DNA of 48,757 bases from a bacterium TMED217 (GTDB lineage Bacteria; Fidelibacterota; Marinisomatia; Marinisomatales; UBA1611). Shown here piece by piece: positions 36,057 through 44,131 of the stretch. A program made the translations under genes and the position numbers. The notes under the pieces were generated by a model. The model searched no databases and was not told the origin of the DNA. It saw nothing but the letters and a program-made list of their open reading frames with translations. Each line of letters starts with the position of its first letter. Position 1 is the stretch's first letter. Where the stretch lies: positions 1-48,757 of the forward strand of contig NHJO01000001.1 of the NCBI GenBank assembly GCA_002169695.1, read 5' to 3'.

Positions 36057-37064
36057 ATGAAAAAATTATATATCATAGCTATTCTATTTTTTTTCTTATT
36101 CAACGTACTCTATGGCCAATGAGCGCTATGAGGGAACCCCTCATTGCCAGGTGGCGATTCAGATAAAGGCTTAGGTGCTAAAAAAAATGAAATATATTTA
36201 TCACTAGAAAATAGTTATCAATACATCGACTGGTGGCATGAAGCAATCCCTGGGGAACCTTTTGATCATGAAGGTTCAATATTAACTACCGTATTACGGC
36301 CAGGCGCTATTTATGGTATTTCAAATAATATAAATCTATTTCTAACAACAACCTTCGGAGTAAGATCGATGGAATGGTTTGGAGACAATGTTTCTAAGCA
36401 CCATCGTGATGAGCATTCAGCAGAAGACTTTGATAATGCAATAGGTGGATTATTAGGTGACTCTAAAATTATTTTTAGGTATCTACTAAAAAATACAGGG
36501 GCTGGAGATGGATTCAGAATTATTATTGGGTCTGGATTAACAATTCCTTCAAAAAATACTCTTACAATAAATCCGTTCGCCAAGGCTGATGGCTTATTTG
36601 TTCCGCATCGGCATTTCAGTATGAGCGACGGAACCTATAATTATAATTCAGATTTTCAAATTTTTTATAAACGTTCAAAGAATCCAGTTTTTTTTGGCGG
36701 GAGTCTCTCAATTGCAAAACCCATTAATGAAAATAAATACTCATATTTACCTCCTACTAGCGCAAAAGCTGTATTAAATATTATTTATAAAACATTTGAT
36801 AAGATTGATGGAGCCATAGATCTTAGTCTGGGTTTGCAATCGTTATCTCTTGCTAGCTGGGATAATGAACCAGTTGCAAATTCTGATGCAATTATAATGA
36901 CCCCATCGTTCAGTTATTTATTTAACTTAAAAAAAGGCGCAATCAGTATTGGTATACAAAAGCCTTATTTTTTAGAAGGAGGATATGGTTGGAATGAGGA
37001 CAACATAAAAGAGACAACAAATGCATGGCAGCTCATTATAGCATACCGCTCTAAGATTAAATAA
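36057..37064 (+). CDS. Candidate selenoprotein: outer-membrane beta-barrel with two in-frame UGA codons (Sec-x-x-Sec)
   Basis: The full frame starts at ATG 36057: a Lys-Lys signal peptide of about 20 residues ending LYGQ, then UGA (36120-36122), Ala, Leu, UGA (36129-36131), and GNPSLPGGDSDKGLG. Read as 335 codons the rest is an outer-membrane barrel of the transporter/MetA-like kind: GGLLGDSKIIFRYLL, IIIGSGLTIPS, SLSIAKPIN, ending WQLIIAYRSKIK. A TTG at 36144 is the only start after the UGAs and would remove the signal peptide. U-x-x-U mimics C-x-x-C at the mature N-terminus. A GGU-loop hairpin at 36144-36157 follows at SECIS distance. UGA is a normal stop elsewhere in the window. A pseudogene with two nonsense mutations is the alternative. 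Confidence 0.72.
36129..36157 (+). promoter_or_regulatory. Putative bacterial SECIS element
   Basis: UGA 36129-36131 is followed by 18 bases and then GGU at 36150-36152. The GGU lies in an AGGU loop on a short stem, UUGCC (36144-36148) with GGCGA (36153-36157), one U-G wobble. Bacterial SECIS elements have a loop containing GGU or an early G, about 16-37 nt after the UGA; E. coli fdhF has 18 nt, as I recall its sequence. The first UGA lies 27 nt before the same GGU, still in range, so one element could serve both. Confidence 0.6.
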
Positions 37065-37072
37065 ATATTTTT

Positions 37073-37390
37073 TTAATTAAACCAAACTCCAACACCTTTC
37101 TCTCGTAATCTCTTCCCAAGGTATTCTTCTATATCCTCAGCATCTTTTCTGTTTGGTATCGGATTATATTTCTCATAGATATCTGGTCTAAGTTTGATTC
37201 CATAATACTTTGCATACTTATTCGATTTATAACCTTCTTTATGTTGCTCAAATCGAACTTCAGGCTTTTTTGATGACTGCCCAATATACACGCAACCATT
37301 ACCTTTTATATATTTTGGATTTTTTAAACGAAACTTTCTAAGGTCTGCGACCGTGGAATCAAGTTCTATAACATAAACATAATATTTCAA
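37073..37390 (-). CDS. GIY-YIG nuclease-like protein
   Basis: 105 residues from TTG 37390. YYVYVIELD and CVYIGQSSKKPEVRFEQH form the GIY-YIG-type motifs, with an Arg in VRFEQH; the Glu near the end of the domain may be in EDIEEYLG. A long insert between the two motifs distinguishes it from UvrC-type domains. It could be a stand-alone nicking enzyme of unknown target. It converges with the barrel gene after 8 bases. Confidence 0.75.
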   Translation of the reverse strand: MKYYVYVIELDSTVADLRKFRLKNPKYIKGNGCVYIGQSSKKPEVRFEQHKEGYKSNKYAKYYGIKLRPDIYEKYNPIPNRKDAEDIEEYLGKRLREKGVGVWFN

Positions 37391-37488
37391 TATTAAGCCT
37401 CTCTGAACCTTGATATTATTAATAATTAAAAAAATAAATGGTTGTAATATTTATAAAAGGATTAATCAAAGTAAAATTAAATTAAAAT

Positions 37489-38280
37489 ATGGGCGCAAAT
37501 TCAATACCTAGGAAAATTATTAAAAATTTATTAGTCCCGTTTCCACGATTAAGAGAATATTTACAAACAATGGCAATGGCAAAAGATATCTATACAGATG
37601 AATGGGCTATAAAAAATGAACCTGAAATTTTCTGGATAAAATCGGCTTTAAAAACGGGCGATGTAGCAATTGATATAGGTGCTAATTATGGATTATATAC
37701 ATATAATTTATCTAAAACAGTCGGCAATGATGGTTTAGTATATGCTTTTGAACCGATACCATATACCTTCAGAACGCTAAAAAGAATAACTAAAATCTTT
37801 AGATTGAATAATGTAGAGCTCATAAATAAAGGCTGTTCAAATAGTGTTGGTAAAATCAAATTTTCAGTACCATTGCAAGAGAATGGGACAATTAGTGCGG
37901 GACTAGCATTTATTGATATGAATGAAAAAAATAGAAATTCTAGATTAAAAAAAGGGAATCATACTGATGTTATTACGATAGAATCAGAAATCATAAAAAT
38001 TGATGATCTAAATTTTAAAAAAGTTTCTTTTATAAAAGTTGATGTAGAAGGGGCCGAATTATTAGTTTTAGAAGGTGCTATAAAAACCATAAAGAATTTA
38101 AGACCAATTATAATGTTAGAAGTCGAAGATAGATGGATTGATAGTTATGATATAAAACGAAATGATATAAATAATTTTTTTAAAAATTTAAACTACCAAA
38201 CAAATTATTACAATAATGGTCAACTAATTAAATGTGATATAAACTTAAAAAATATTAATAATTTTATATTTACACCTTAG
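37489..38280 (+). CDS. FkbM family methyltransferase
   Basis: 263 residues. SAM-binding motif AIDIGANYGLYTYNLSK with VYAFEPIPYTF after it, then FIKVDVEGAELLVLEGA are FkbM hallmarks. These enzymes O-methylate sugars or other small molecules in surface-glycan clusters, consistent with the neighbouring region. Cytoplasmic. It is followed by a hairpin-like repeat (38363-38408) before the minus-strand VTC gene. Confidence 0.9.
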   Translation: MGANSIPRKIIKNLLVPFPRLREYLQTMAMAKDIYTDEWAIKNEPEIFWIKSALKTGDVAIDIGANYGLYTYNLSKTVGNDGLVYAFEPIPYTFRTLKRITKIFRLNNVELINKGCSNSVGKIKFSVPLQENGTISAGLAFIDMNEKNRNSRLKKGNHTDVITIESEIIKIDDLNFKKVSFIKVDVEGAELLVLEGAIKTIKNLRPIIMLEVEDRWIDSYDIKRNDINNFFKNLNYQTNYYNNGQLIKCDINLKNINNFIFTP

Positions 38281-38362
38281 TTATATCAATACACTTCAAT
38301 AAAAGAAGTATAACACTAAAATTGATATTTTTTTTCTCTTCAGAGCTAATATATCAAAGATG

Positions 38363-38408
38363 ATACGAAAACTATTTTATCGAATTTTTAATTAAATTAG
38401 TTTCGTAT
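38363..38408. terminator. Bulged hairpin between convergent genes
   Basis: ATACGAAA (38363-38370) pairs with TTTCGTAT (38401-38408), and CTA (38372-38374) with TAG (38398-38400), with one bulged A. It lies between the FkbM and VTC genes. No proper T-tract is seen on the plus strand. Confidence 0.4.
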
Positions 38409-38427
38409 AAAAAAGATTAAGATACAA

Positions 38428-39141
38428 TTAAAATTGTTCTTTTAAATAATCAATACCATTAATGTATTTTGAATTTTTTGAAATTAAAAAAGGGAATTGA
38501 TTGGAAACTTCTGATGCAATATCATCATATTTAATATCATATTTTAATTCTAAAACAAAATCATTTTTATCTGAAAATATTTTTTTTATAGGCCTCATCC
38601 CTAACCTCCGAATTGAAAAATATTCTTGTTTATAATCTAACGTAACTCTAAATCTTTCACATCTAGAAATAAAATAAATCCTAGTATAAGCATTCATTAT
38701 TACTGGAAAATTATTTTTAATATCTAAGCTTTCATTAATACTTAATTCATTCATTAAATTTTTAAAGTAATTATAAACCGATTTTTTTTTATCAAAGTTA
38801 AAAGGTTCACAATCATAGGTCTTTTTTGAACCTACCCAACCAAACTTATTTTTTTTTTCAAATTTTAAATTATTATTTTGCATTATATCATTACCATACC
38901 ATCTAAGTCTATATTTTGTTCTATCTGATATACCTACCTGATTGTCTGTATAGTTTTGATAATTATGATTATCTAAATAAATATTGTTTATTCTTCTTTG
39001 TGGGTAATGAATTTTAAAATTGAAAGTGTTCAGCTTAATTATATAAATCAACCGACTTAAACTAATTTGATTTTTTATCCTAAATTTTCTTTCATAGCGA
39101 AGGTTCATAATATTAGCTTTTCTTTCCATATTCGATTCCAT
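38428..39141 (-). CDS. VTC domain polyphosphate polymerase-like protein
   Basis: 237 residues. The triphosphate-tunnel residues are all present: RYERKFRI (Glu, Lys), TKYRLRWYG (Arg pair), LKFEKKNKFG (Glu-Lys-Lys), RVTLDYKQEYF and VLELKYDI (Glu-Lys). No signal peptide or membrane helix; cytoplasmic. VTC enzymes make or use polyphosphate from ATP. Start at 39141 is supported by AAGGA eight bases upstream within the CotH gene; the next ATG at 39108 is also possible. It is last in a minus-strand cluster with CotH, DUF4956 and a lipocalin-like gene. Confidence 0.88.
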   Translation of the reverse strand: MESNMERKANIMNLRYERKFRIKNQISLSRLIYIIKLNTFNFKIHYPQRRINNIYLDNHNYQNYTDNQVGISDRTKYRLRWYGNDIMQNNNLKFEKKNKFGWVGSKKTYDCEPFNFDKKKSVYNYFKNLMNELSINESLDIKNNFPVIMNAYTRIYFISRCERFRVTLDYKQEYFSIRRLGMRPIKKIFSDKNDFVLELKYDIKYDDIASEVSNQFPFLISKNSKYINGIDYLKEQF

Positions 39142-41665
39142 ACAACATATCCTTAACCTTCTTATTATTAACAGGGTCGACTATGCTGTCATCAATAGTT
39201 AGCCTTGATCCTTTCTCAATTAAAAATGGAACATCAATTTTAGATAACTTTGAATTTCTAATTTCAATAACACCTGGCCCATATATACTCTTTTTGTTAA
39301 ACGCACAAAAAGCAACCTTAGTATTAAAAATATTTACATCTTCAATAAAAATAAAAGAATCATCCTTACTTGTAATTGCAATTTCACAGCTACTCGCAAT
39401 TAAGGAAGATCCATTTATAATTGTACCCTCACCTGCGCTAATTGCTTTGTCACCTACCTTTTTAAAATTAATACTATCAACATAAATATTACTCCCTGAG
39501 AAATCTAAAGCATCGTTTCCAATATTATTAAATTCCATATTATTCAGTACACCGGTGCAAAAGTCAGCATCTAGAGCATCTGCGAAGCTATTGTTAAAAA
39601 CACAATTATTTATTTTAAAGTTTGATTTAATTATATTTAAAAAATCATCTGCTATCACATTATTGCTGAAGCTACAATTATCAAAAATTACTGGAGCTTT
39701 ATAAAAAGTTATTGAACCTGTTATTCCCCAATCTTTTTCATTAATCTTAGAAAGGTTGTAAAAATTAGTATAATTAATTTTTGATGTATCTACCCCATTT
39801 CCTATTACAACTAAACTATTTGATTGTGAACTATTACCTTCAATTATGATTGGAGAATCTCGACTACCATTTAAATAGATTGAGGAATAAGATACTAAGC
39901 CACCACCATCCTCGAATTTGATTTTGGTTCCTGCGTTACAAATTAAATTATAATTTGGCGGTATTATTATGACTTCATCAAAACTAACCTCTTGAGGAAA
40001 TTCTATTAATTGCTTTTGATGATTTATTTTTAAATCATATTTCTTAAAGATTTTTTCCTGATTCGGTTTAGAAAGGAATGTAAATAAAGAGTTTCTATAT
40101 TCAATAGGAATTAAAACTTTTTTACTAAAGGTTTTTTTTTGATTAAGAAATAGTACTTCTATATTTAAAAATATAGTTTCTAATTTTTTTGCAGAACTGA
40201 AGTTACTATAATCATCTAAATCTAATAAAACCATATTACTACTATCCTGCAATAATTTATTTTCTATAGAAATATTTTCATTATTTAAAATAATCTCATT
40301 TAATTGAATGGGCAAATTTGTATTATTAATTATTTGAATAAATGCTCTATTATGCTCTTTAATAATGAGCTTAGTATCTATTTTATCAGTTATTTTATTT
40401 AATCTGTTTCTTATATATTTCTGATTCCTAATCAAATAATCAAAAGAATAATTATAATATGGATAATCTTTATGTAAAATACTACTCAACGAATCTTTCT
40501 CTGCTTTAATTTCAGTGAAAAATGATTCAAGATAAGACTTACTACTGACTAACTCCAACTCCTTAAAATATAACTTTGTAAAATTTTCGTCAGAAAATAA
40601 AATTTTATTGAAATAAACGTCTTCTAAATCAATAGTTATCGATTCTATTTTATTAAATGCTCGTGAAGACCATTCACGGCCTATTGGCTCAACAAGTTTA
40701 GTGATTGGATTAAAATACCAAATGGTGTTTTGCCTATTATAAACATGGCTACCATTGAGAAGATCTACTAAAGCAAAATGTTTTGCAAATTTATCGTAAT
40801 CAAAGAAAAAACTTGGATTTACTTCTCCATTTATCAGTCCAAAATAATTATTTTTCAGATAACTTAATTGACTTTTTAGTTGATCATTTTTTAATACTTT
40901 ATTTTCTTTAAATATTTTTATAACATCATTATATCTAGGACTGAAAATAATACCAGCTCTACCACCATCTTTTTCAATCATTGGCTTATCAAACCATTCT
41001 TCTAAAATATAAACTCCTTTCAATTCCCCGTTTATAGTGATGTCTACAAATTCATAATTAATATTTATAAAATCATTTTTCTTATAAAACTCATTACACA
41101 CCCAAGGAGACATTAATAATCTCGTATGAGGGTTCATTAAATTAAATTCATGCATCCCCATAATAGATTTCCCGTTTTTTACCTTACATCTAAATGACCA
41201 TTTTGTTGAACTCACATGATCCATCTCACCGCCTGCCAATCTTATACCCACATCATATTTTTCACCTTTATAGGTTAAACTAGCGTTAACTAATTTTCTT
41301 TCCTCCTTGTCTAAAATTTTTTCGTTTTTTCTTAATAAATCAATTTTATTCTGAATTTCTTTTAAGTTTTGAAACTTCACATCAAATGAAAAAGAAGCCG
41401 GGTTAGATAACTTTCCATTTACAAAATTTTTTACAATATTTATATTTTCTTGATATAATCCATTTAGAAAGACTCTATATCTGCCAAGTGTGCCATCTAT
41501 ACGCCCATATGCACCTAACCAAAAAAAATATGTGCTTGTAAAAAAAATAAAAAATAAAAAAAATAAAATATTGATGTATTTATTTAAAAATATTTTATTG
41601 AATTTTCTATAAGTAGTATTTCTACTTAGTTTCAATTTTAGTGAATTAGGTTTTTTAATTATCAT
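39113..41665 (-). CDS. CotH-like kinase fused to right-handed beta-helix domain, membrane-anchored
   Basis: 850 residues. One N-terminal membrane helix (about 30-50). Residues about 110-420 match CotH kinases: DVGIRLAGGEMDH, TKWSFRCKVKNG, GMHEFNLMNPHTR, GELKGVYILEEWFDKP and KHFALVDLLNG. CotH kinases phosphorylate surface proteins in spores and elsewhere. At the metal-binding W-D-x-D-x-x-F site I read GREWSSRAF, so the usual Asp pair is not evident. Residues about 560-840 form a parallel beta-helix with repeated N-C-x-F/N-N strands. The protein probably faces the periplasm. Its stop overlaps the VTC start by 29 bases. Confidence 0.85.
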   Translation of the reverse strand: MIIKKPNSLKLKLSRNTTYRKFNKIFLNKYINILFFLFFIFFTSTYFFWLGAYGRIDGTLGRYRVFLNGLYQENINIVKNFVNGKLSNPASFSFDVKFQNLKEIQNKIDLLRKNEKILDKEERKLVNASLTYKGEKYDVGIRLAGGEMDHVSSTKWSFRCKVKNGKSIMGMHEFNLMNPHTRLLMSPWVCNEFYKKNDFININYEFVDITINGELKGVYILEEWFDKPMIEKDGGRAGIIFSPRYNDVIKIFKENKVLKNDQLKSQLSYLKNNYFGLINGEVNPSFFFDYDKFAKHFALVDLLNGSHVYNRQNTIWYFNPITKLVEPIGREWSSRAFNKIESITIDLEDVYFNKILFSDENFTKLYFKELELVSSKSYLESFFTEIKAEKDSLSSILHKDYPYYNYSFDYLIRNQKYIRNRLNKITDKIDTKLIIKEHNRAFIQIINNTNLPIQLNEIILNNENISIENKLLQDSSNMVLLDLDDYSNFSSAKKLETIFLNIEVLFLNQKKTFSKKVLIPIEYRNSLFTFLSKPNQEKIFKKYDLKINHQKQLIEFPQEVSFDEVIIIPPNYNLICNAGTKIKFEDGGGLVSYSSIYLNGSRDSPIIIEGNSSQSNSLVVIGNGVDTSKINYTNFYNLSKINEKDWGITGSITFYKAPVIFDNCSFSNNVIADDFLNIIKSNFKINNCVFNNSFADALDADFCTGVLNNMEFNNIGNDALDFSGSNIYVDSINFKKVGDKAISAGEGTIINGSSLIASSCEIAITSKDDSFIFIEDVNIFNTKVAFCAFNKKSIYGPGVIEIRNSKLSKIDVPFLIEKGSRLTIDDSIVDPVNNKKVKDMLYGIEYGKKS

Positions 41666-41667
41666 AA

Positions 41668-42348
41668 TTAATAGATAGTGTCAATAAATGTTATATATAT
41701 TGTTTTATCAATTTTTCTAATATCTTCTTTTATTTTTTTAAAACTATTAAAATCATCGATATCTACTGTGAGTGATATCTCAGTAGTTGATTCTGATTCT
41801 TCAAGCCTCCTAAGGCTTAGACCAGAACTATACTTTTTAACAGTATTTATAATTTCATCAATTTTAATTTCATTATTTTTTTCATGCATTATTGTTAAAT
41901 GTAAATTATTATTATCAGTTTCACCCATATCAAGAGATTTCCGCAATATTATAAAGCCGACTATCAATAAAAACCCCACAATAGTTATAAACCCCTGATT
42001 AGCTCCAAACCCTAAACCCAAAGCGATAGTTATAAATAAATATGCTAATTCTTCAGGTTCTTTAATAGCAGCTCTAAAGCGAATTATTGATAGCGCACCT
42101 ACTAATCCTAATGATAATGCTAAAGATGATTTAACAATTGTAATTATTACTGCAGTAGTCATTGCAATAGGTATAAAATTTTGTCCAAATTTTTTCCTAT
42201 TTGATATACTAGTACCATTTTTTACATAAGTAATTGTAAGTATCTGTGCCATAAGTGAACAAAAAAACATGTTTATGACAAATTGAAAAAAAGGTATATC
42301 TATATTAATATCATTTAAAAAGGTAGTATTATTTAATATTTCATTCAT
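41668..42348 (-). CDS. DUF4956 membrane protein
   Basis: Start set at ATG 42348 (MNEILNNTTFLND), giving 226 residues behind GAAAGATAAAA; an upstream ATG at 42420 would overlap the lipocalin-like gene by 67 bases with an unlikely Asn/Lys-rich leader. Three or four membrane helices with the signature SLALSLGLVGALSIIRFRAA followed by IKEPEELAYLF, then a cytoplasmic alpha/beta domain. The family is usually found beside VTC-type polymerases and CotH proteins, from memory; function not established. The stop is 3 bases before the CotH ATG. Confidence 0.9.
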   Translation of the reverse strand: MNEILNNTTFLNDINIDIPFFQFVINMFFCSLMAQILTITYVKNGTSISNRKKFGQNFIPIAMTTAVIITIVKSSLALSLGLVGALSIIRFRAAIKEPEELAYLFITIALGLGFGANQGFITIVGFLLIVGFIILRKSLDMGETDNNNLHLTIMHEKNNEIKIDEIINTVKKYSSGLSLRRLEESESTTEISLTVDIDDFNSFKKIKEDIRKIDKTIYITFIDTIY

Positions 42349-42353
42349 TTTTT

Positions 42354-42782
42354 TTATCTTTCTACTTTGATTAGGTTTATTTTGGTTTTTTCTCCAAAAC
42401 TTATTGGTCTCAGCCTCCATTTAGGAGCAAACTTTTCAATAATTAATTTGTTCTCATCAACTTTAGCAATAATTGTATGCAATGGGTGATTCATATCAGA
42501 AATTTTATAAATAGAAAACGCATTTGGTTGTTTTTTTGCATCAAAATAGACTTCGCCATCAATAAAAACTGTATCACTTTTTGATCGAAAAATTTTAATT
42601 TGACATTTTTTATCTGGTGAAAATTCCATAACAATCTTTTTATCTGTATCCTCACTGTACCATCTACCAATTAAATAATCATAGCTATTGATCTTCTTAG
42701 GCTCAATTATAGATAATTGACTTGAAAAGTATGCAATTATAACTACTACTAATAGGTAAAAACCATAAATATATTTTTTCAT
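42354..42782 (-). CDS. Membrane-anchored lipocalin-like small protein
   Basis: 142 residues. One N-terminal helix then a beta-rich domain: LIGRWYSEDTDKKIVMEFSPDKKCQ, then TVFIDGEVYFD and HTIIAKVDENKLIIE. G-R-W at the start of the domain recalls lipocalin-like (DUF4488/lipocalin_5) folds, which bind hydrophobic or small ligands. It precedes DUF4956 in the operon. Named only by pattern. Confidence 0.65.
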   Translation of the reverse strand: MKKYIYGFYLLVVVIIAYFSSQLSIIEPKKINSYDYLIGRWYSEDTDKKIVMEFSPDKKCQIKIFRSKSDTVFIDGEVYFDAKKQPNAFSIYKISDMNHPLHTIIAKVDENKLIIEKFAPKWRLRPISFGEKTKINLIKVER

Positions 42783-42802
42783 AACATCACTTTTATTATT
42801 TA

Positions 42803-44068
42803 TTATTTTTTAACTTTTGATATATAGTAAAAAAAGTTTCTGATTGGAACAACAAAAATAGCTATCCATCTAATAATTATACTATAAAAAACGTCGTTTT
42901 TTAGTAACAGCTTTTGTTTTTCGTTTTTTAATAAATTCTGATAAATTTTTCTATGTGCACTGATTAAATGATGAGCGTCCATATGCTTTTCTACCCACTT
43001 TTTCCCGTCTATTCCATATTGATGCATAAGCTTTGGATTATTTAATAAATAATCTATACTAACAGATACCTTTTGAACGTTCCATGTAGTATTTAGCTCT
43101 CTACTTGAAAAATTAGTTTTTATTAATTTTTTTAAATATTTTTTATTTTTTACATCTATTATACCAGAGCATCCCCTCTCACCAATTAATATAACAGGTT
43201 TAGAGCTCATCATAGCTTCAAAACAAACTCGTGCGACCCCAATAATTATATCAAAATTTTTATATAAACTTATTGAACTCGATGATAATTCTTTTGCATG
43301 AACTATAATTTCATCACCTATTTTTTTATTTATATCTTCAATTTTTTTTTCTATAAACTTTCGCAATTTGTTATTTTCACTAAAAGCAACCATTACTAAA
43401 CAAAAATCTTTTCTTTTTTCCGAAAGTTCAACAACCCCTTCAAACAATAATAAAATTGCATTAATCTTTAAATTGCTTATCCTGGTTATGAAAAGTATAT
43501 TTTTTCTATGATCATTTTTACCAGGTATTAATTTTTTTAAATTATTATTTTCTAAATCTTTTCGAAAAAGTGAAATGTCCATCCTTGATTTTTCTATAAA
43601 AATTCCATTCTTATTAAATTGAAATCTTTTAATCATCATTTCTTTTAATTCTTTTGAATATACAATAATAGGATAAGAAAATGGATATTTATGCCCTATA
43701 GTCCCTCCGCAAACAGTAGCGCAAATACGTATATTCTTATCAATAATCATTTTATATAGAGAGGAAATAATATGTGAACTCAAATCAAAAGAGTGTATTA
43801 AATCTATTTTTTGTTTTTTAATTACTTTTTGAAGATATTTAGTTAAAAATATCTCTCTTGGTAAATAACGATTTTTTGGTAACCACACGATTTTTTCATA
43901 CGGAAATATATTTTTTATTTCAATATAATTTCGTTTCTTTAAACTTTCAGGTAATCCTACAAATGCATTTATCTTTCCAATATTTAAATATTTTGCTGTG
44001 GTAAGCAGAGATCGAAAATGCCCACCCATATACTTAGTGTACTGACTTGCATATAAAAATACATTCAT
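42803..44068 (-). CDS. Glycosyltransferase family 4-like protein
   Basis: 421 residues with a GT-B fold: N-terminal domain with GGHFRSLLTTAKYL, linker, and C-terminal domain with NILFITRISNLKINAI and the nucleotide-sugar site in IIGVARVCFEAMMSSKPVIL (E-A-M/x-x-x-x-P-V). The C-terminus has an extra basic hydrophobic segment that may associate with the membrane. It transfers a sugar during surface-polymer synthesis; donor not predictable. Confidence 0.83.
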   Translation of the reverse strand: MNVFLYASQYTKYMGGHFRSLLTTAKYLNIGKINAFVGLPESLKKRNYIEIKNIFPYEKIVWLPKNRYLPREIFLTKYLQKVIKKQKIDLIHSFDLSSHIISSLYKMIIDKNIRICATVCGGTIGHKYPFSYPIIVYSKELKEMMIKRFQFNKNGIFIEKSRMDISLFRKDLENNNLKKLIPGKNDHRKNILFITRISNLKINAILLLFEGVVELSEKRKDFCLVMVAFSENNKLRKFIEKKIEDINKKIGDEIIVHAKELSSSSISLYKNFDIIIGVARVCFEAMMSSKPVILIGERGCSGIIDVKNKKYLKKLIKTNFSSRELNTTWNVQKVSVSIDYLLNNPKLMHQYGIDGKKWVEKHMDAHHLISAHRKIYQNLLKNEKQKLLLKNDVFYSIIIRWIAIFVVPIRNFFYYISKVKK

Positions 44069-44131
44069 TAATAATAATTTGATTTCATAACTAAAAATTT
44101 ACTATCAGTTTAAAACATTAATTCACCAATA

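Noticed and set aside
36057-37064. UGA read as Trp across the genome
   Set aside because: UGA clearly ends genes at 12895, 22340, 26298 and 47566, two of them in ATGA overlaps, and TGG is used freely for Trp.
36144-37064. Barrel gene starting at TTG 36144
   Set aside because: It would drop an intact signal peptide that an outer-membrane protein needs, and has no ribosome site of its own.
38181-38280. Possible CRISPR or phage remnants in AT-rich repeats
   Set aside because: No regularly spaced repeats, spacers or phage genes were found here or elsewhere in the window.
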